Source of the DNA: Agaribacillus aureus
Lineage (GTDB): Bacteria > Bacteroidota > Bacteroidia > Cytophagales > Cyclobacteriaceae
DNA length: 64,000 bases
Direction of reading: 5' to 3'
Assembly (NCBI GenBank): GCA_030442055.1
Contig: JAUJEB010000007.1
Span: 310,001 to 374,000, forward strand
Under the pieces are notes generated by a model, which did no database searches, was not told the origin of the DNA, and saw nothing but the letters and a program-made list of their open reading frames with translations. Made by a program: the position numbers and the translations under genes. Positions 8,181 through 16,405 of this stretch are shown piece after piece. Numbering within the stretch: the first letter of the stretch is position 1; the number at the start of each line of letters is the position of its first letter.

Positions 8181-8966
8181 ATGAAAATCGTAAAATTAGT
8201 TATAGCATTATTAGTGTTTGCGTCAACAATACAGGCGCAAAGTCCTGAAGAAAAAGGCTTGTCCGTTGCCAGAGCAGCTGACAAGGCCGATCAGGGATTT
8301 GAAAGTTCATTGGTAAATCTCAAGATGGTACTGAGGAATAAGCAGGGCCAGGAAAGCACGCGGTTTATGGAGAATAAAACCCTTGAGTTGACCGAAGATG
8401 GAGACAAATCACTCATCGTCTTCAAGAGTCCAAAAGACGTGGAGGGAACAGCCACCCTTACTTTTACCCATAAAACTACCTCTGATGATCAATGGCTGTA
8501 TTTGCCGGCGATCAAAAGGGTGAAAAGAATCTCTTCCGACAACAAGTCGGGACCATTTATGGGCAGTGAATTCGCCTATGAAGACCTTTCGTCTAATGAG
8601 GTAGAGAAATACGGTTATAAATTCCTTAAAAATGAACAGTTCAATGGGTCAAACAACGCGGTCGTTGAACAGGACCCGGTTGATCCGAAATCAGGATATA
8701 AAAGAAGGGTCGTGTGGTACAACCTGGATAAAAATTACCGCCTTGAAAAAATTGAATTCTATGACCGGAAAAATTCATTGCTGAAAACATTGACATATTC
8801 CGATTATAAGCAATACGAAGGGAAGTATTGGAGGGCAGGCAAATTTCTGATGGTGAATCACCAAACAGGCAAGGAAACTGAGCTATTCTTTGAGGATTGG
8901 GATTTAAAATCCGGCTTGGCCGATACTGATTTCTCACAAAATAGTTTAAGACGAGCAGGTAGGTAG
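8181..8966 (+). CDS. LolA-like outer membrane lipoprotein-sorting protein
   Basis: A 261-residue periplasmic protein with a signal peptide (residues 1-19, cleavage after IQA). Blocks such as NLKMVLRNKQGQES, SLIVFKSPKDVEGTATLTF, WLYLPAIKRVKRISSDNKSGPFMGSEFAYEDLS and YWRAGKFLMVNHQTGKETEL match the LolA-like / COG2834 group. These proteins have an open half-barrel that holds lipid and are found with MMPL exporters. It starts 20 bases after the exporter and its stop codon touches the next start, so co-translation is likely. Probable role: carrying the exported lipid-like cargo across the periplasm. The cargo is unknown. Confidence 0.82.
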   Translation: MKIVKLVIALLVFASTIQAQSPEEKGLSVARAADKADQGFESSLVNLKMVLRNKQGQESTRFMENKTLELTEDGDKSLIVFKSPKDVEGTATLTFTHKTTSDDQWLYLPAIKRVKRISSDNKSGPFMGSEFAYEDLSSNEVEKYGYKFLKNEQFNGSNNAVVEQDPVDPKSGYKRRVVWYNLDKNYRLEKIEFYDRKNSLLKTLTYSDYKQYEGKYWRAGKFLMVNHQTGKETELFFEDWDLKSGLADTDFSQNSLRRAGR

Positions 8967-10178
8967 ATGGGTTTAATTGTTTTGAGAAGGTTATGGTTTG
9001 TAATCGTAACCTTCTTTTTCTGGCATCTGAGTTACGCCCAATCTGAGGAAAAGGATTTACAGGGCGACTTTGAGCTGGAATTGCAGTTTGACAACAGGTT
9101 TTTTTTCAAAGACGGTCTCTATGAAAGCCAGGAGAGAAATTTTCTTTCGTTAGCCGCTCAACCTGAGTATAATCTGGAATGGGGCAAGGGAAATCATATC
9201 TTTAAAATAAGCCTGTTTGGTCGCTGGGATCAACACGATGATAACCGGACGCATTTTGATGTGCGGGAGTTGTATTACCAGAGAGTTAAAAATAACTGGG
9301 AACTTAGTATAGGGCTGAAAAAAGTTTTTTGGGGTGTGACCGAGTCGGTGCACCTGGTAGATGTGATTAACCAGACCGACCAGGTGGAGAGTTTTGATGG
9401 GGAACAAAAATTAGGGCAGCCCATGGTTCACTATTCAAATTTGACCAATTTTGGAAATTTTGAGTTGTTTTACCTTCCTTATCAAAGGAAAAGACAATTT
9501 CCTGCCCGGGAAGGAAGAGTCCGGTTCCCTGAGGTAGTGGAAAGAGAAGACTTTGATATTGACAGTGATATGGAGGAATGGCGGCCCAGTTTTGCTTTCC
9601 GGTGGTCACACTATTTTGGTCCGGTAGATATCGGTATCTCCCATTTTTATGGCGTTGGCAGGGAACCCTTATTTACCGGATTGGGCACCGAAAGCCAGGA
9701 ATTCTTTTATCCGATCATGAATCAAACCGGTATCGATGTACAGGCGGTCACAGGCCCAATGCTTTGGAAGGTGGAGTCAATTTACCGTGACACGGAATTT
9801 CAGGATTTTCTGGCCTTAGCGGTAGGAGCTGAATACACCTTTAGTAACATTGCCTCGAAGGGTCTGGATATCGGCGTTTTGCTTGAATATTTATATGATG
9901 AGCGGGATGATTTGGCCATTTCAGGATTCGCCAATGACCTGTTTATCGCGACCAGATTAGCATTTAATGATGTTAACAGTACCGAAATATTGGGAGGAAT
10001 GGTTTATGACCTGGACCATAAATCCAGATTGTTCTCTGTTGAAACGAGCCGGAGAATAGGTGATAGTTGGAAAGTTGAAATAGAGGCAAGAATATTCGAT
10101 AATTTGCAGGAAGCCGAGTTTTTACATTTTTTCAGAGATGACAGTTTTTTGCAATTCGGACTATCAAAATTCTTTTAA
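8967..10178 (+). CDS. Outer membrane beta-barrel protein of the exporter operon
   Basis: A 403-residue protein with a signal peptide (residues 5-24, cleavage after SYA) and an N-terminal acidic stretch. The remainder is amphipathic strands rich in Tyr, Phe, Trp and Arg (for example WELSIGLKKVFWGVTE, FAFRWSHYFGPVDIGISHFYG) and it ends in Phe (FGLSKFF), the terminal aromatic typical of outer membrane barrels. It resembles the DUF1302 or alginate-export-like porins that accompany RND/LolA-like pairs in other bacteria. The ATG directly follows the TAG of the LolA-like gene with no gap. It likely forms the outer membrane exit. Confidence 0.78.
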   Translation: MGLIVLRRLWFVIVTFFFWHLSYAQSEEKDLQGDFELELQFDNRFFFKDGLYESQERNFLSLAAQPEYNLEWGKGNHIFKISLFGRWDQHDDNRTHFDVRELYYQRVKNNWELSIGLKKVFWGVTESVHLVDVINQTDQVESFDGEQKLGQPMVHYSNLTNFGNFELFYLPYQRKRQFPAREGRVRFPEVVEREDFDIDSDMEEWRPSFAFRWSHYFGPVDIGISHFYGVGREPLFTGLGTESQEFFYPIMNQTGIDVQAVTGPMLWKVESIYRDTEFQDFLALAVGAEYTFSNIASKGLDIGVLLEYLYDERDDLAISGFANDLFIATRLAFNDVNSTEILGGMVYDLDHKSRLFSVETSRRIGDSWKVEIEARIFDNLQEAEFLHFFRDDSFLQFGLSKFF

Positions 10179-10313
10179 TATGAAACCGGGATGCTTGGTA
10201 TAATCATTAAATACATATTGCCTGTCGCGAACGCTGTCCGCACAGGTACAAAGTCATGCCTATAGCAAGCATCTAAGTTTCCACCTAGACCGATAAAAAC
10301 AAATTATAGACAG

Positions 10314-10460
10314 ATGAAAATCTACAATATGACGATATTAAATTACCGCAGCGGCTGGCATCTGGCACAGCAAAACCTGGCACTACTGGTGCTGGAAAAT
10401 AATTTTAAATTAAATGAATTAATCAAGATCGAAGCATCTTATCACCTTCCAAATAAATAG
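10314..10460 (+). CDS. Small open frame, unrecognised
   Basis: ATG to TAG, 48 residues, starting MKIYNMTILNYRSGWHLAQQ and ending SYHLPNK. It shows no signal peptide, membrane segment or known motif, and no ribosome binding site precedes it. It may be a gene remnant or chance. Confidence 0.15.
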   Translation: MKIYNMTILNYRSGWHLAQQNLALLVLENNFKLNELIKIEASYHLPNK

Positions 10461-10489
10461 CAAATCAAAATATAACAAAACCCCCACCG

Positions 10490-10526
10490 GCGCAAGCATC
10501 CACTAGCGCAAGCATCCGCTTGTGCC
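10490..10526. repeat. Short direct repeat with hairpin
   Basis: GCGCAAGCATCC occurs at 10490-10501 and again at 10506-10517. The second copy forms a hairpin with GCTTGTGC (GCGCAAGC-ATCC-GCTTGTGC, one G-T pair). It looks like a small dispersed, REP-like element rather than a terminator, because no T-run follows. Confidence 0.45.
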
Positions 10527-10672
10527 TTGTGCCTCCCCTTCATGCTTAAATATTCCCCCCTCCCCCCTACGTAACACCCCCAATGTTACATATGCAGTTA
10601 CTTTTGATACCACAGTAGCAAGGCATTCCTGGCACTCATCCTATTTTTGGTTTAAACATTTTGAAAATTCTG

Positions 10673-10692
10673 ACAGACCCTGGTAGGTCTGT
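10673..10692. repeat. ACAGACC/GGTCTGT hairpin
   Basis: The perfect 7-bp inverted repeat ACAGACC (10673-10679) and GGTCTGT (10686-10692) has a six-base spacer and lies 26 bases before the PorT-like start. A related GGTCTGA/TCAGACC hairpin is at 47360-47381. Sequences of this kind are frequent intergenic repeats in Bacteroidota; a regulatory role is not shown. Confidence 0.4.
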
Positions 10693-10718
10693 TAGTTCAC
10701 CTTTAAACTTTTAAAATC

Positions 10719-11327
10719 ATGAAAAACAGGATAATCACTAGTGTTTTTACCTTCTTCATCCTTTGGGCATCGCAGCTAAGCGCTCAGGATTTAAAAATAG
10801 GTGCCAAAGGGGGTTTGAACGTGGCCAGTTTTGGCGGAGATTTTGGCGACGTAGGTCCCAGAGCAGGCTTTCACCTTGGATTATACTGCAATCGGGAACA
10901 AACCGATAGGGTCAATCTTCAGGCGGAACTGTTATATTCATTGCAGGGAGTTAAGATAGAGGATGAAGATATCAGGGCAAACCTCTCCTATATAAATATT
11001 CCCTTGCTAGCCCAGGTAAAATTACCGGAAATTGTAGAAGGGCTGAGCGCGCATGGCGGCTTGCAATTCGGTTTTTTACTATCAGCCAATCAGAAAGGGA
11101 CTTTTCGTGGGAATTCTGTGGACCGGGACATTAAAGATGATTTTAAGGGATTGGATGCCAGCTTTGTGATTGGTGCCGGGTATGAAATGGACTCCGGTCT
11201 GAACTTCGGACTAAGATACAACGCCGGGTTAAATGACATCAATAATCAAACAGACGAGGATGCTGACGCAAAAGTCAACAACCAGGTATTTCAAATCTGG
11301 GTAGCTTACCAGTTGTGGAGTAATTGA
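10719..11327 (+). CDS. PorT-family outer membrane beta-barrel protein
   Basis: A 202-residue protein with a signal peptide (cleavage after LSA, near residue 22). The start of the mature part, DLKIGAKGGLNVASFGGDFGD, and the strand FHLGLYCNREQTDRVNLQAELLYS match the PorT / OMP_b-brl_2 family of small eight-stranded outer membrane barrels. The blocks YINIPLLAQVKLPE and FGLRYNAGLNDIN are also typical. PorT itself takes part in type IX secretion, but this large family has many paralogues, so the call is family-level only. It is monocistronic and preceded by a hairpin at 10673-10692. Confidence 0.85.
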   Translation: MKNRIITSVFTFFILWASQLSAQDLKIGAKGGLNVASFGGDFGDVGPRAGFHLGLYCNREQTDRVNLQAELLYSLQGVKIEDEDIRANLSYINIPLLAQVKLPEIVEGLSAHGGLQFGFLLSANQKGTFRGNSVDRDIKDDFKGLDASFVIGAGYEMDSGLNFGLRYNAGLNDINNQTDEDADAKVNNQVFQIWVAYQLWSN

Positions 11328-11431
11328 CACTGTGGTCAATGGTGAAAATCAAAACGGGAATTGATGGAATCATAACTTATTCGCAGTAACTTTACCGGGA
11401 ATATTGATGATGGCTATTATCCATAATTCCC

Positions 11432-12220
11432 ATGAAAATTCTTTTTTATCAAATTGATGCCTTCACAGACCGGGTTTTTGGTGGAAATCCCGCAGCCGTT
11501 TGTCCATTAAATGAATGGTTGCCGGACGGGATTATGCAAAAAATTGCTTTCGAGTTCAATCAGGCGGAGACGGCGTTTTTTGTAAAGTCTGAAAGCGGGT
11601 ATGAAATCAGGTGGTTTATGCCAAATGATGAGATTGATCTTTGCGGTCATGCGACCCTGGCGTCGGCATATACGATCTTCAATTATCTTGATCACCCGTC
11701 CCATGAAATTACCTTTTCATCCCAAAGTGGGCCTTTGAAAGCGGTCATGCAAAAAGAAGGCATGATCTCCCTGGATTTTCCATCGCGTCCTCCTGAGCCG
11801 ATAGCCGTGCCGGAGGAGATTTTGGCAGCTTTCAAACAAGCACCCTTAACCGCGGCTGCTGCACGGGATCTGATATTGCTATTTGAAAACGAAAAACAGA
11901 TCCTGGATGCGGATCCAAAATTGGATTTATTGAAAGCATTACCTTATCTCGGCGTTGCGGTAACTGCCAGGGGAGAGGAGGTTGATTTTGTCTCCAGGGT
12001 ATTTGATGCCAATTGTCCCATACCCGAGGATCCCGTTACCGGATCTACCCATGCCTCGCTTGTTCCGTTTTGGGCCGAAAAACTAGGTAAGACTGATTTT
12101 CACGCCCGGCAGCTGTCCGCAAGAGGCGGCGATCTATTTTGCCGGTTACAAGGTGAGCGGGTAATTATCAGTGGCCATGCAGTGCCGTTTATGAAGGGTG
12201 AGATTAACATTGATTTTTGA
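11432..12220 (+). CDS. PhzF-family isomerase/epimerase
   Basis: A 262-residue enzyme of the PhzF / diaminopimelate-epimerase-like fold. The N-terminal signature AFTDRVFGGNPAAV and the catalytic Glu46 in FNQAETAFF are intact. EIRWFMPNDEIDLCGHATLASA and PEDPVTGSTHASLVPFW give the second-half motifs, and the C-terminus keeps the GHAVPFMKGEI block. In phenazine producers PhzF isomerises dihydro-3-hydroxyanthranilate, but no other phenazine gene is present, so this is one of the many homologues of unknown substrate. It is followed 42 bases later by a threonine aldolase in the same direction. A shared amino acid role is possible but unproven. Confidence 0.88.
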   Translation: MKILFYQIDAFTDRVFGGNPAAVCPLNEWLPDGIMQKIAFEFNQAETAFFVKSESGYEIRWFMPNDEIDLCGHATLASAYTIFNYLDHPSHEITFSSQSGPLKAVMQKEGMISLDFPSRPPEPIAVPEEILAAFKQAPLTAAAARDLILLFENEKQILDADPKLDLLKALPYLGVAVTARGEEVDFVSRVFDANCPIPEDPVTGSTHASLVPFWAEKLGKTDFHARQLSARGGDLFCRLQGERVIISGHAVPFMKGEINIDF

Positions 12221-12262
12221 TAATTATGCATATCGTTTTAAAGGGAATGAAAATTTTATCGA

Positions 12263-13294
12263 ATGCATAAAATCAAGACGTTAGCAAGCGACAATTACGC
12301 CGGCGCTTTGCCGGAAATGATAGAAGCCATCACAGCGGCAAATACAGGCCATGCCGTTTCTTACGGGAATGATACCGTTACCGGGCAATCTTTAAAGATA
12401 TTCAGCAAACACTTTGGCGAGGTGGCGGATGTCAGGTTTGTTTTTAATGGCACTGGTGCCAATGTGCTCTCTTTAAGTACTGCAGTGGACCCTTTTTGTT
12501 CCGTGCTTTGCGCAGATTGTGCTCACATGTATGTAGACGAATCCACCTCTCCCGAATCTTTTACAGGTTGTCGCCTGATACCCATAAAAACCAATGCCGA
12601 CGGAAAGATCACAGTAGAAGCCATTGAGGAGAAAATTATCCGGGTGGGCGATGAGCACCATCCGCAGGTGAGGATCTTATCCATAACACAGCCTACTGAG
12701 TATGGTACATTATATAGTCTAAAAGAAATTCGCGCCATATCGGATCTGTTGAAACAACACAATATGTATCTGCATATGGATGGAGCGAGAATATTCAACG
12801 CCGCAGTTGCGCTGAACTGTACCCTTAAGGAAATGACCTCCGGGTCAGGCGTGGATATTGTATCGGTAGGAGGAACAAAAGTGGGGATGCTGTTTGGAGA
12901 GGCGGTTGCCATATTTAACAGAGCGCTTGTCCGTAATTTAAAATTCAGGCATAAACGGTCTATGCAAATGGCCTCTAAAAATCGCTTTATTGCCTGCCAG
13001 TTTCAAACTTTGTTGGAAAAAAAGCTGTGGTACCCCTCCGCCAAAAACGCTAACAATATGGCTGCTTTGCTACATGAGCAGATAAAAACCATTCCGGAAA
13101 TTACCGTCACCAAGCCCGTGCAGGTCAATGCGGTATTTGCTACAATACCCAGGTCATGGACCCAAAAACTGCAAGACGATAAATTCTTCTATGTTTGGGA
13201 CGAATTAACCAACGAAGTCCGCTGGATGTGCGCCTTTGACACAAGCAAAGAAGATATTGATGAGTTTGTCAACACCATAAAAAAACTAACGTGA
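12263..13294 (+). CDS. ltaE: Low-specificity L-threonine aldolase
   Basis: A 343-residue PLP enzyme of the beta-eliminating lyase (aminotransferase class I/II-fold) family. It should split L-threonine or L-allo-threonine to glycine and acetaldehyde in the cytoplasm. The start LASDNYAGALPEMIEAI, the YGNDTVTG loop, the cofactor Asp173 in LHMDGARIFNAA and the Schiff-base Lys206 in VSVGGTKVGML are all present. Length agrees with the family. It follows the PhzF-family gene closely and is probably cotranscribed. It converges on the glycosyltransferase at 13356, with a hairpin between the two genes. Confidence 0.88.
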   Translation: MHKIKTLASDNYAGALPEMIEAITAANTGHAVSYGNDTVTGQSLKIFSKHFGEVADVRFVFNGTGANVLSLSTAVDPFCSVLCADCAHMYVDESTSPESFTGCRLIPIKTNADGKITVEAIEEKIIRVGDEHHPQVRILSITQPTEYGTLYSLKEIRAISDLLKQHNMYLHMDGARIFNAAVALNCTLKEMTSGSGVDIVSVGGTKVGMLFGEAVAIFNRALVRNLKFRHKRSMQMASKNRFIACQFQTLLEKKLWYPSAKNANNMAALLHEQIKTIPEITVTKPVQVNAVFATIPRSWTQKLQDDKFFYVWDELTNEVRWMCAFDTSKEDIDEFVNTIKKLT

Positions 13295-13300
13295 AGACCT

Positions 13301-13337
13301 GCCTGTGCTCTGGTGTCCCATTTGTCACCACATAGGC
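13301..13337. terminator. Hairpin between convergent genes
   Basis: GCCTGTG (13301-13307) and TGGTG (13311-13315) pair with CACCA (13326-13330) and CATAGGC (13331-13337), with a three-base bulge and one mismatch. The position between the threonine aldolase and a convergent glycosyltransferase suits a bidirectional terminator, but there is no clear T-run on either side. Confidence 0.35.
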
Positions 13338-13355
13338 ACGAACGGCTTTCGCACT

Positions 13356-14321
13356 TTAACCGCGGAAAATCTTTTTTAACCCTTCGGTTAGAAAACCTAT
13401 TCCATAGGCCGATAGCTGGACAAAAGCGGCAGCCATGCTCATAAAACCAACTTTTAAGTTCCTGTTACTTACTGTTGCGTCCAAAAATATGAGACAAAAA
13501 TAAATGCCAAAAAGCAGCGAGGCCCATTTAAATAGTCCTGGATTTATGAGGGGCAATATCAAATACACAACCGTGCCAATCAAAAAAATCAATGGGAAAA
13601 AATGCACTGCCTTTAACTCATTAGCATAAAACCTGGAGATATTGATACGGGCTCTGCCGAAGAAGTGCAGCTGTTTGAAAAATTGACGAAGACTTGTTCT
13701 TCTTTTGTGATAAACATAAGCCTCTTCAATTAATCCGCTCTTAAACCCATTCTCAATTATTCTGATACTGAATTCAATATCCTCTCCCATGAAAGGTATG
13801 ATGTATCCCTTGGTTTTTTCAAATACCTCCCGGGTAATACCCATATTAAAGCTGCGGGGATGATAGGTACCCATATGCTGCTTTCTTCCCCGGATGCCAC
13901 CGGTGGTAAAAAGTGAGGTCATAGAATAGCTGATGGCTTTTTGAGTTACCGTAAAGGAGTGATGGGCTTTATCAGGTCCGCCATAAGCATCGAGATAGTC
14001 GGTGTTTAGGTATTTTTCTACAGCCTCAAAATAATGTGATGGGATGATGCAATCCGAATCAAAAACCACAAAATAATCACCTTTAGCCCTTTCGTAGCCA
14101 TAGTTGCGGCTAAACCCCTGCCCTGAGTTCTCCTTATAGAAATAAGAAACCGTCAGCCGGTCGCGGAAAGATTCGACAATTTCTTTGCATGTTATGGTTG
14201 AACCATCCTCTACCACCAACACCTCAAAATTACGGTAGGTTTGCTGCGTGAGGCTTTCCAGTAATTCCTGGATTTCCGTAGGGCGATTAAAAACGGGAAT
14301 AATAGTTGAATAAAGGCGCAT
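13356..14321 (-). CDS. Family 2 glycosyltransferase with C-terminal membrane helices
   Basis: A 321-residue GT-A glycosyltransferase. The N-terminal SIIPVFNRP-type strand, the nucleotide-sugar motif VVEDGST, the DSD metal-binding triad at 88-90 and the catalytic-region GEDIEFSIR are visible. HFFGRARINISRF and two or three hydrophobic segments after about residue 235 (FFPLIFLIGTVVYLILPL and following) anchor it to the inner membrane. It transfers a sugar from a nucleotide donor to an unidentified acceptor, probably in cell-surface polysaccharide or glycolipid synthesis. It is the last gene of a minus-strand cluster, 33 bases after another GT2 enzyme. Confidence 0.85.
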   Translation of the reverse strand: MRLYSTIIPVFNRPTEIQELLESLTQQTYRNFEVLVVEDGSTITCKEIVESFRDRLTVSYFYKENSGQGFSRNYGYERAKGDYFVVFDSDCIIPSHYFEAVEKYLNTDYLDAYGGPDKAHHSFTVTQKAISYSMTSLFTTGGIRGRKQHMGTYHPRSFNMGITREVFEKTKGYIIPFMGEDIEFSIRIIENGFKSGLIEEAYVYHKRRTSLRQFFKQLHFFGRARINISRFYANELKAVHFFPLIFLIGTVVYLILPLINPGLFKWASLLFGIYFCLIFLDATVSNRNLKVGFMSMAAAFVQLSAYGIGFLTEGLKKIFRG

Positions 14322-14354
14322 AATAAAATATTAGAAAGCTGGCCATTCAATATA

Positions 14355-15326
14355 CTAGTCAAATCCAATCTTATCCTCAATAAGATAGTCCCCCTTCTTA
14401 TCGTTACTGATAGAGATCATTTCCGCCAGAAATCCCGCCAAAAACAATTGTACCCCCACAATCAACGCTACGATCGCCAGGAAAAATAATGGTTGCTCCG
14501 TTACACCCCTGGCAGACTGGTGCAGATATAAATTATAGTAAACCTTTTCCCCGATCAGCCAGGCGGTAATGAACAGTCCGAGAAGAAATGACAAGGTGCC
14601 CATACTTCCAAAAAAATGCATAGGCCTCTTTTTAAATTTGGAAACAAAAGTAATCGATAAGAGGTCGAGGAAACCAAAAATATAGCGCTCCAGACCGAAT
14701 TTTGTCTGACCGTATTTTCTGGCCTGGTGTTGCACCGCCTTTTCTGTAATTTTGGTAAAGCCATTCCACTTGGCAATTGCCGGAATGTAACGGTGCATTT
14801 CTCCATACACTTCGATACTCTTTACCAGGTAATTTTTATAGGCCTTTAACCCGCAGTTAAAGTCATGAATCTTAATGCCTGTTATCATTCTGGTGACGGC
14901 ATTAAAGAATCTGGAAGGTATTTTTTTGCTTAAGGGATCATATCTTTTTTTCTTCCAGCCTGAAACCAGATCAAATCCCTGGTTTTTTACCAGATGGTAT
15001 AGTTCCGGGATTTCATCGGGGCTATCCTGCAAATCTGCATCCATAGTAATTACAACCTCCCCGAGGCTTTGCTTAAAGCCCGTATCCAAAGCGGCGGATT
15101 TCCCGTAATTTCTTTTAAATTTTATGCCTCTGATGTTGCCATCATCCTCAGTTAATTGCTCAATTATCTCCCAGGAAGTATCTGTACTGCCATCATCAAC
15201 AATAATTATCTCATAGCTAAAGCCTTGCGCCTGCATCACCCGGCTTATCCAATCACACAGTTCTTTGATAGATTCCTCCTCGTTATACAAAGGTATTACA
15301 ACCGAGATATCCTTGTTTTCAGGCAT
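14355..15326 (-). CDS. Dolichol-phosphate-mannose-synthase-like glycosyltransferase
   Basis: A 323-residue GT2 enzyme of the DPM1/ArnC/GtrB type. The ATG at 15326 (MPENKDISVVIPLYNEEES) is preferred; a longer frame from 15383 would overlap the upstream DUF4199 gene by 47 bases. Motifs are VIPLYNEEES, IVDDGSTD, KRNYGKSAALDTGF and the metal-binding DADLQDSPDEI, followed by two C-terminal membrane helices (FGSMGTLSFLLGLFITAWL, LAIVALIVGVQLFLAGFLAEM). Such enzymes move a sugar onto undecaprenyl phosphate at the inner membrane. It works in a cluster with a second GT2 and two DUF4199 membrane proteins. Confidence 0.85.
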   Translation of the reverse strand: MPENKDISVVIPLYNEEESIKELCDWISRVMQAQGFSYEIIIVDDGSTDTSWEIIEQLTEDDGNIRGIKFKRNYGKSAALDTGFKQSLGEVVITMDADLQDSPDEIPELYHLVKNQGFDLVSGWKKKRYDPLSKKIPSRFFNAVTRMITGIKIHDFNCGLKAYKNYLVKSIEVYGEMHRYIPAIAKWNGFTKITEKAVQHQARKYGQTKFGLERYIFGFLDLLSITFVSKFKKRPMHFFGSMGTLSFLLGLFITAWLIGEKVYYNLYLHQSARGVTEQPLFFLAIVALIVGVQLFLAGFLAEMISISNDKKGDYLIEDKIGFD

Positions 15327-15336
15327 GTTTAAATCG

Positions 15337-15858
15337 CTATAATTCTGCTTCCGGGTTTGAGTTTTTGGTAATTGCCGAAACAATTAATGAAATGATAAAA
15401 CCCAGGATAAAGATATAGAGCAATCCAAAACCCACAATCATGACAGGCGTTTGAAACATTGACATCATTTCCACGGCCTGATCTATTTGAGCATCGCTCA
15501 TTCCCCGTTCTTCCATCTTCTCTATCTGTTTCTGGGTTGCTTCCTCCATGGCGGAATTATCAATGTAGCTCACATAAATCGCTGAGAAAATACTTGACAA
15601 TAATCCTGCAACGAGCCCCATTACTGCGCCAATACCCAACCCCTGACCATAAGACATAAAACCATCGCCATTATCTTTAAAGGCTTTGTGTGCCATAAAA
15701 CAAACTATGGCAAAGAAGATAACGATAATAAAGAAAGCAAGCCATTGATTAGCCCCCTGACCGGCCAGGTTGGTGATTAATGAAACGCCAATGTTGATTA
15801 AGGCCAGAATAAGCCCGTATTTAAGTCCGGTTTGAAAGACGGTAGGTTTTTGTTCCAT
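15337..15858 (-). CDS. DUF4199 membrane protein (second copy)
   Basis: A 173-residue protein with four membrane segments (about 14-34, 38-55, 75-100 and 140-165). The pattern FQTGLKYGLILALINI at the N-terminus, YGQGLGIGAVMGLVAGLLS in the middle and a Met/Glu-rich loop before the last helix matches DUF4199, a Bacteroidota family of unknown function. It sits 19 bases after a paralogous gene and just before the DPM-like glycosyltransferase. The steady association with this glycosyltransferase in a tight run suggests a link to lipid-linked sugar or cell envelope work. That role is inferred. Confidence 0.8.
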   Translation of the reverse strand: MEQKPTVFQTGLKYGLILALINIGVSLITNLAGQGANQWLAFFIIVIFFAIVCFMAHKAFKDNGDGFMSYGQGLGIGAVMGLVAGLLSSIFSAIYVSYIDNSAMEEATQKQIEKMEERGMSDAQIDQAVEMMSMFQTPVMIVGFGLLYIFILGFIISLIVSAITKNSNPEAEL

Positions 15859-15877
15859 GTTTTTATAGGTTAAATGG

Positions 15878-16405
15878 TTATTTTCTTAGAAAAATAGAAA
15901 TGATAAATGTTGATATAAACCCAATTAACATTTTTCTAACGAAATCATCCAGCGCAATGTGATGAACGGTCGTTTTTCTTATATCAGCCAATACTTTGTT
16001 GTACGTGGCCTGGTCAAACGTCTCTATAAAACCCGTTTTATTTTGTTCAAAATTCAATACATTAAAATTGATCAATTCTTTTAATATTTCCTGATCGTAA
16101 TAGGTCAAAAATACCCAAATAAATGCGGCTGAAATTAACGCAATAATCAGATAATTTACAAATCCGATCACAAGCCCCTGCCAAAATCTCAACTCGCTGT
16201 TATTGAAATAATCGCGGAATTCCTTAATGCTAAAAAAAACCAGTAAAGGGATTAGAATAATGCCAAAGGGTATCTTTTTAGTGGAAAGGAGCGGGTTTTG
16301 CCCGACTGCATACAGTACAATCAATAAAATTATGGCCAGCAATCCACCGATGGCACCATATTTCACAGCTACTTTTACTATTGGATTTTTCAACATCATA
16401 TTCAT
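15878..16405 (-). CDS. DUF4199 membrane protein (first copy)
   Basis: A 175-residue four-helix membrane protein, paralogue of the next gene. It begins MLKNPIVKVAVKYGAIGGLLAIILLIVLYAVG, has the family's RFWQGLVIGFVNYLIIALIS centre, a soluble loop rich in charged residues, and a last helix LIGFISTFIISIFL followed directly by RK. Its ATG overlaps the stop codon of the dihydroorotase homologue by one base (TAATG), so translation is coupled. Function unknown. ATG codons at positions 3 and 4 of the protein are alternative starts. Confidence 0.78.
   Translation of the reverse strand: MNMMLKNPIVKVAVKYGAIGGLLAIILLIVLYAVGQNPLLSTKKIPFGIILIPLLVFFSIKEFRDYFNNSELRFWQGLVIGFVNYLIIALISAAFIWVFLTYYDQEILKELINFNVLNFEQNKTGFIETFDQATYNKVLADIRKTTVHHIALDDFVRKMLIGFISTFIISIFLRK

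Larger units (their letters stand above)
10179..10718. other. Intergenic region with hairpins, no firm gene
   Basis: The 540 bases between the outer membrane protein and the PorT-like gene hold one short open frame (10314-10460), a direct repeat and hairpin at 10490-10526, a C-rich run at 10553-10566 and a hairpin at 10673-10692. Nothing else is supported. Confidence 0.6.

Noticed and set aside
10490-10517. Two short direct repeats considered as a mini CRISPR
   Set aside because: Only two 12-base copies four bases apart; no spacer structure and no cas genes in the window.
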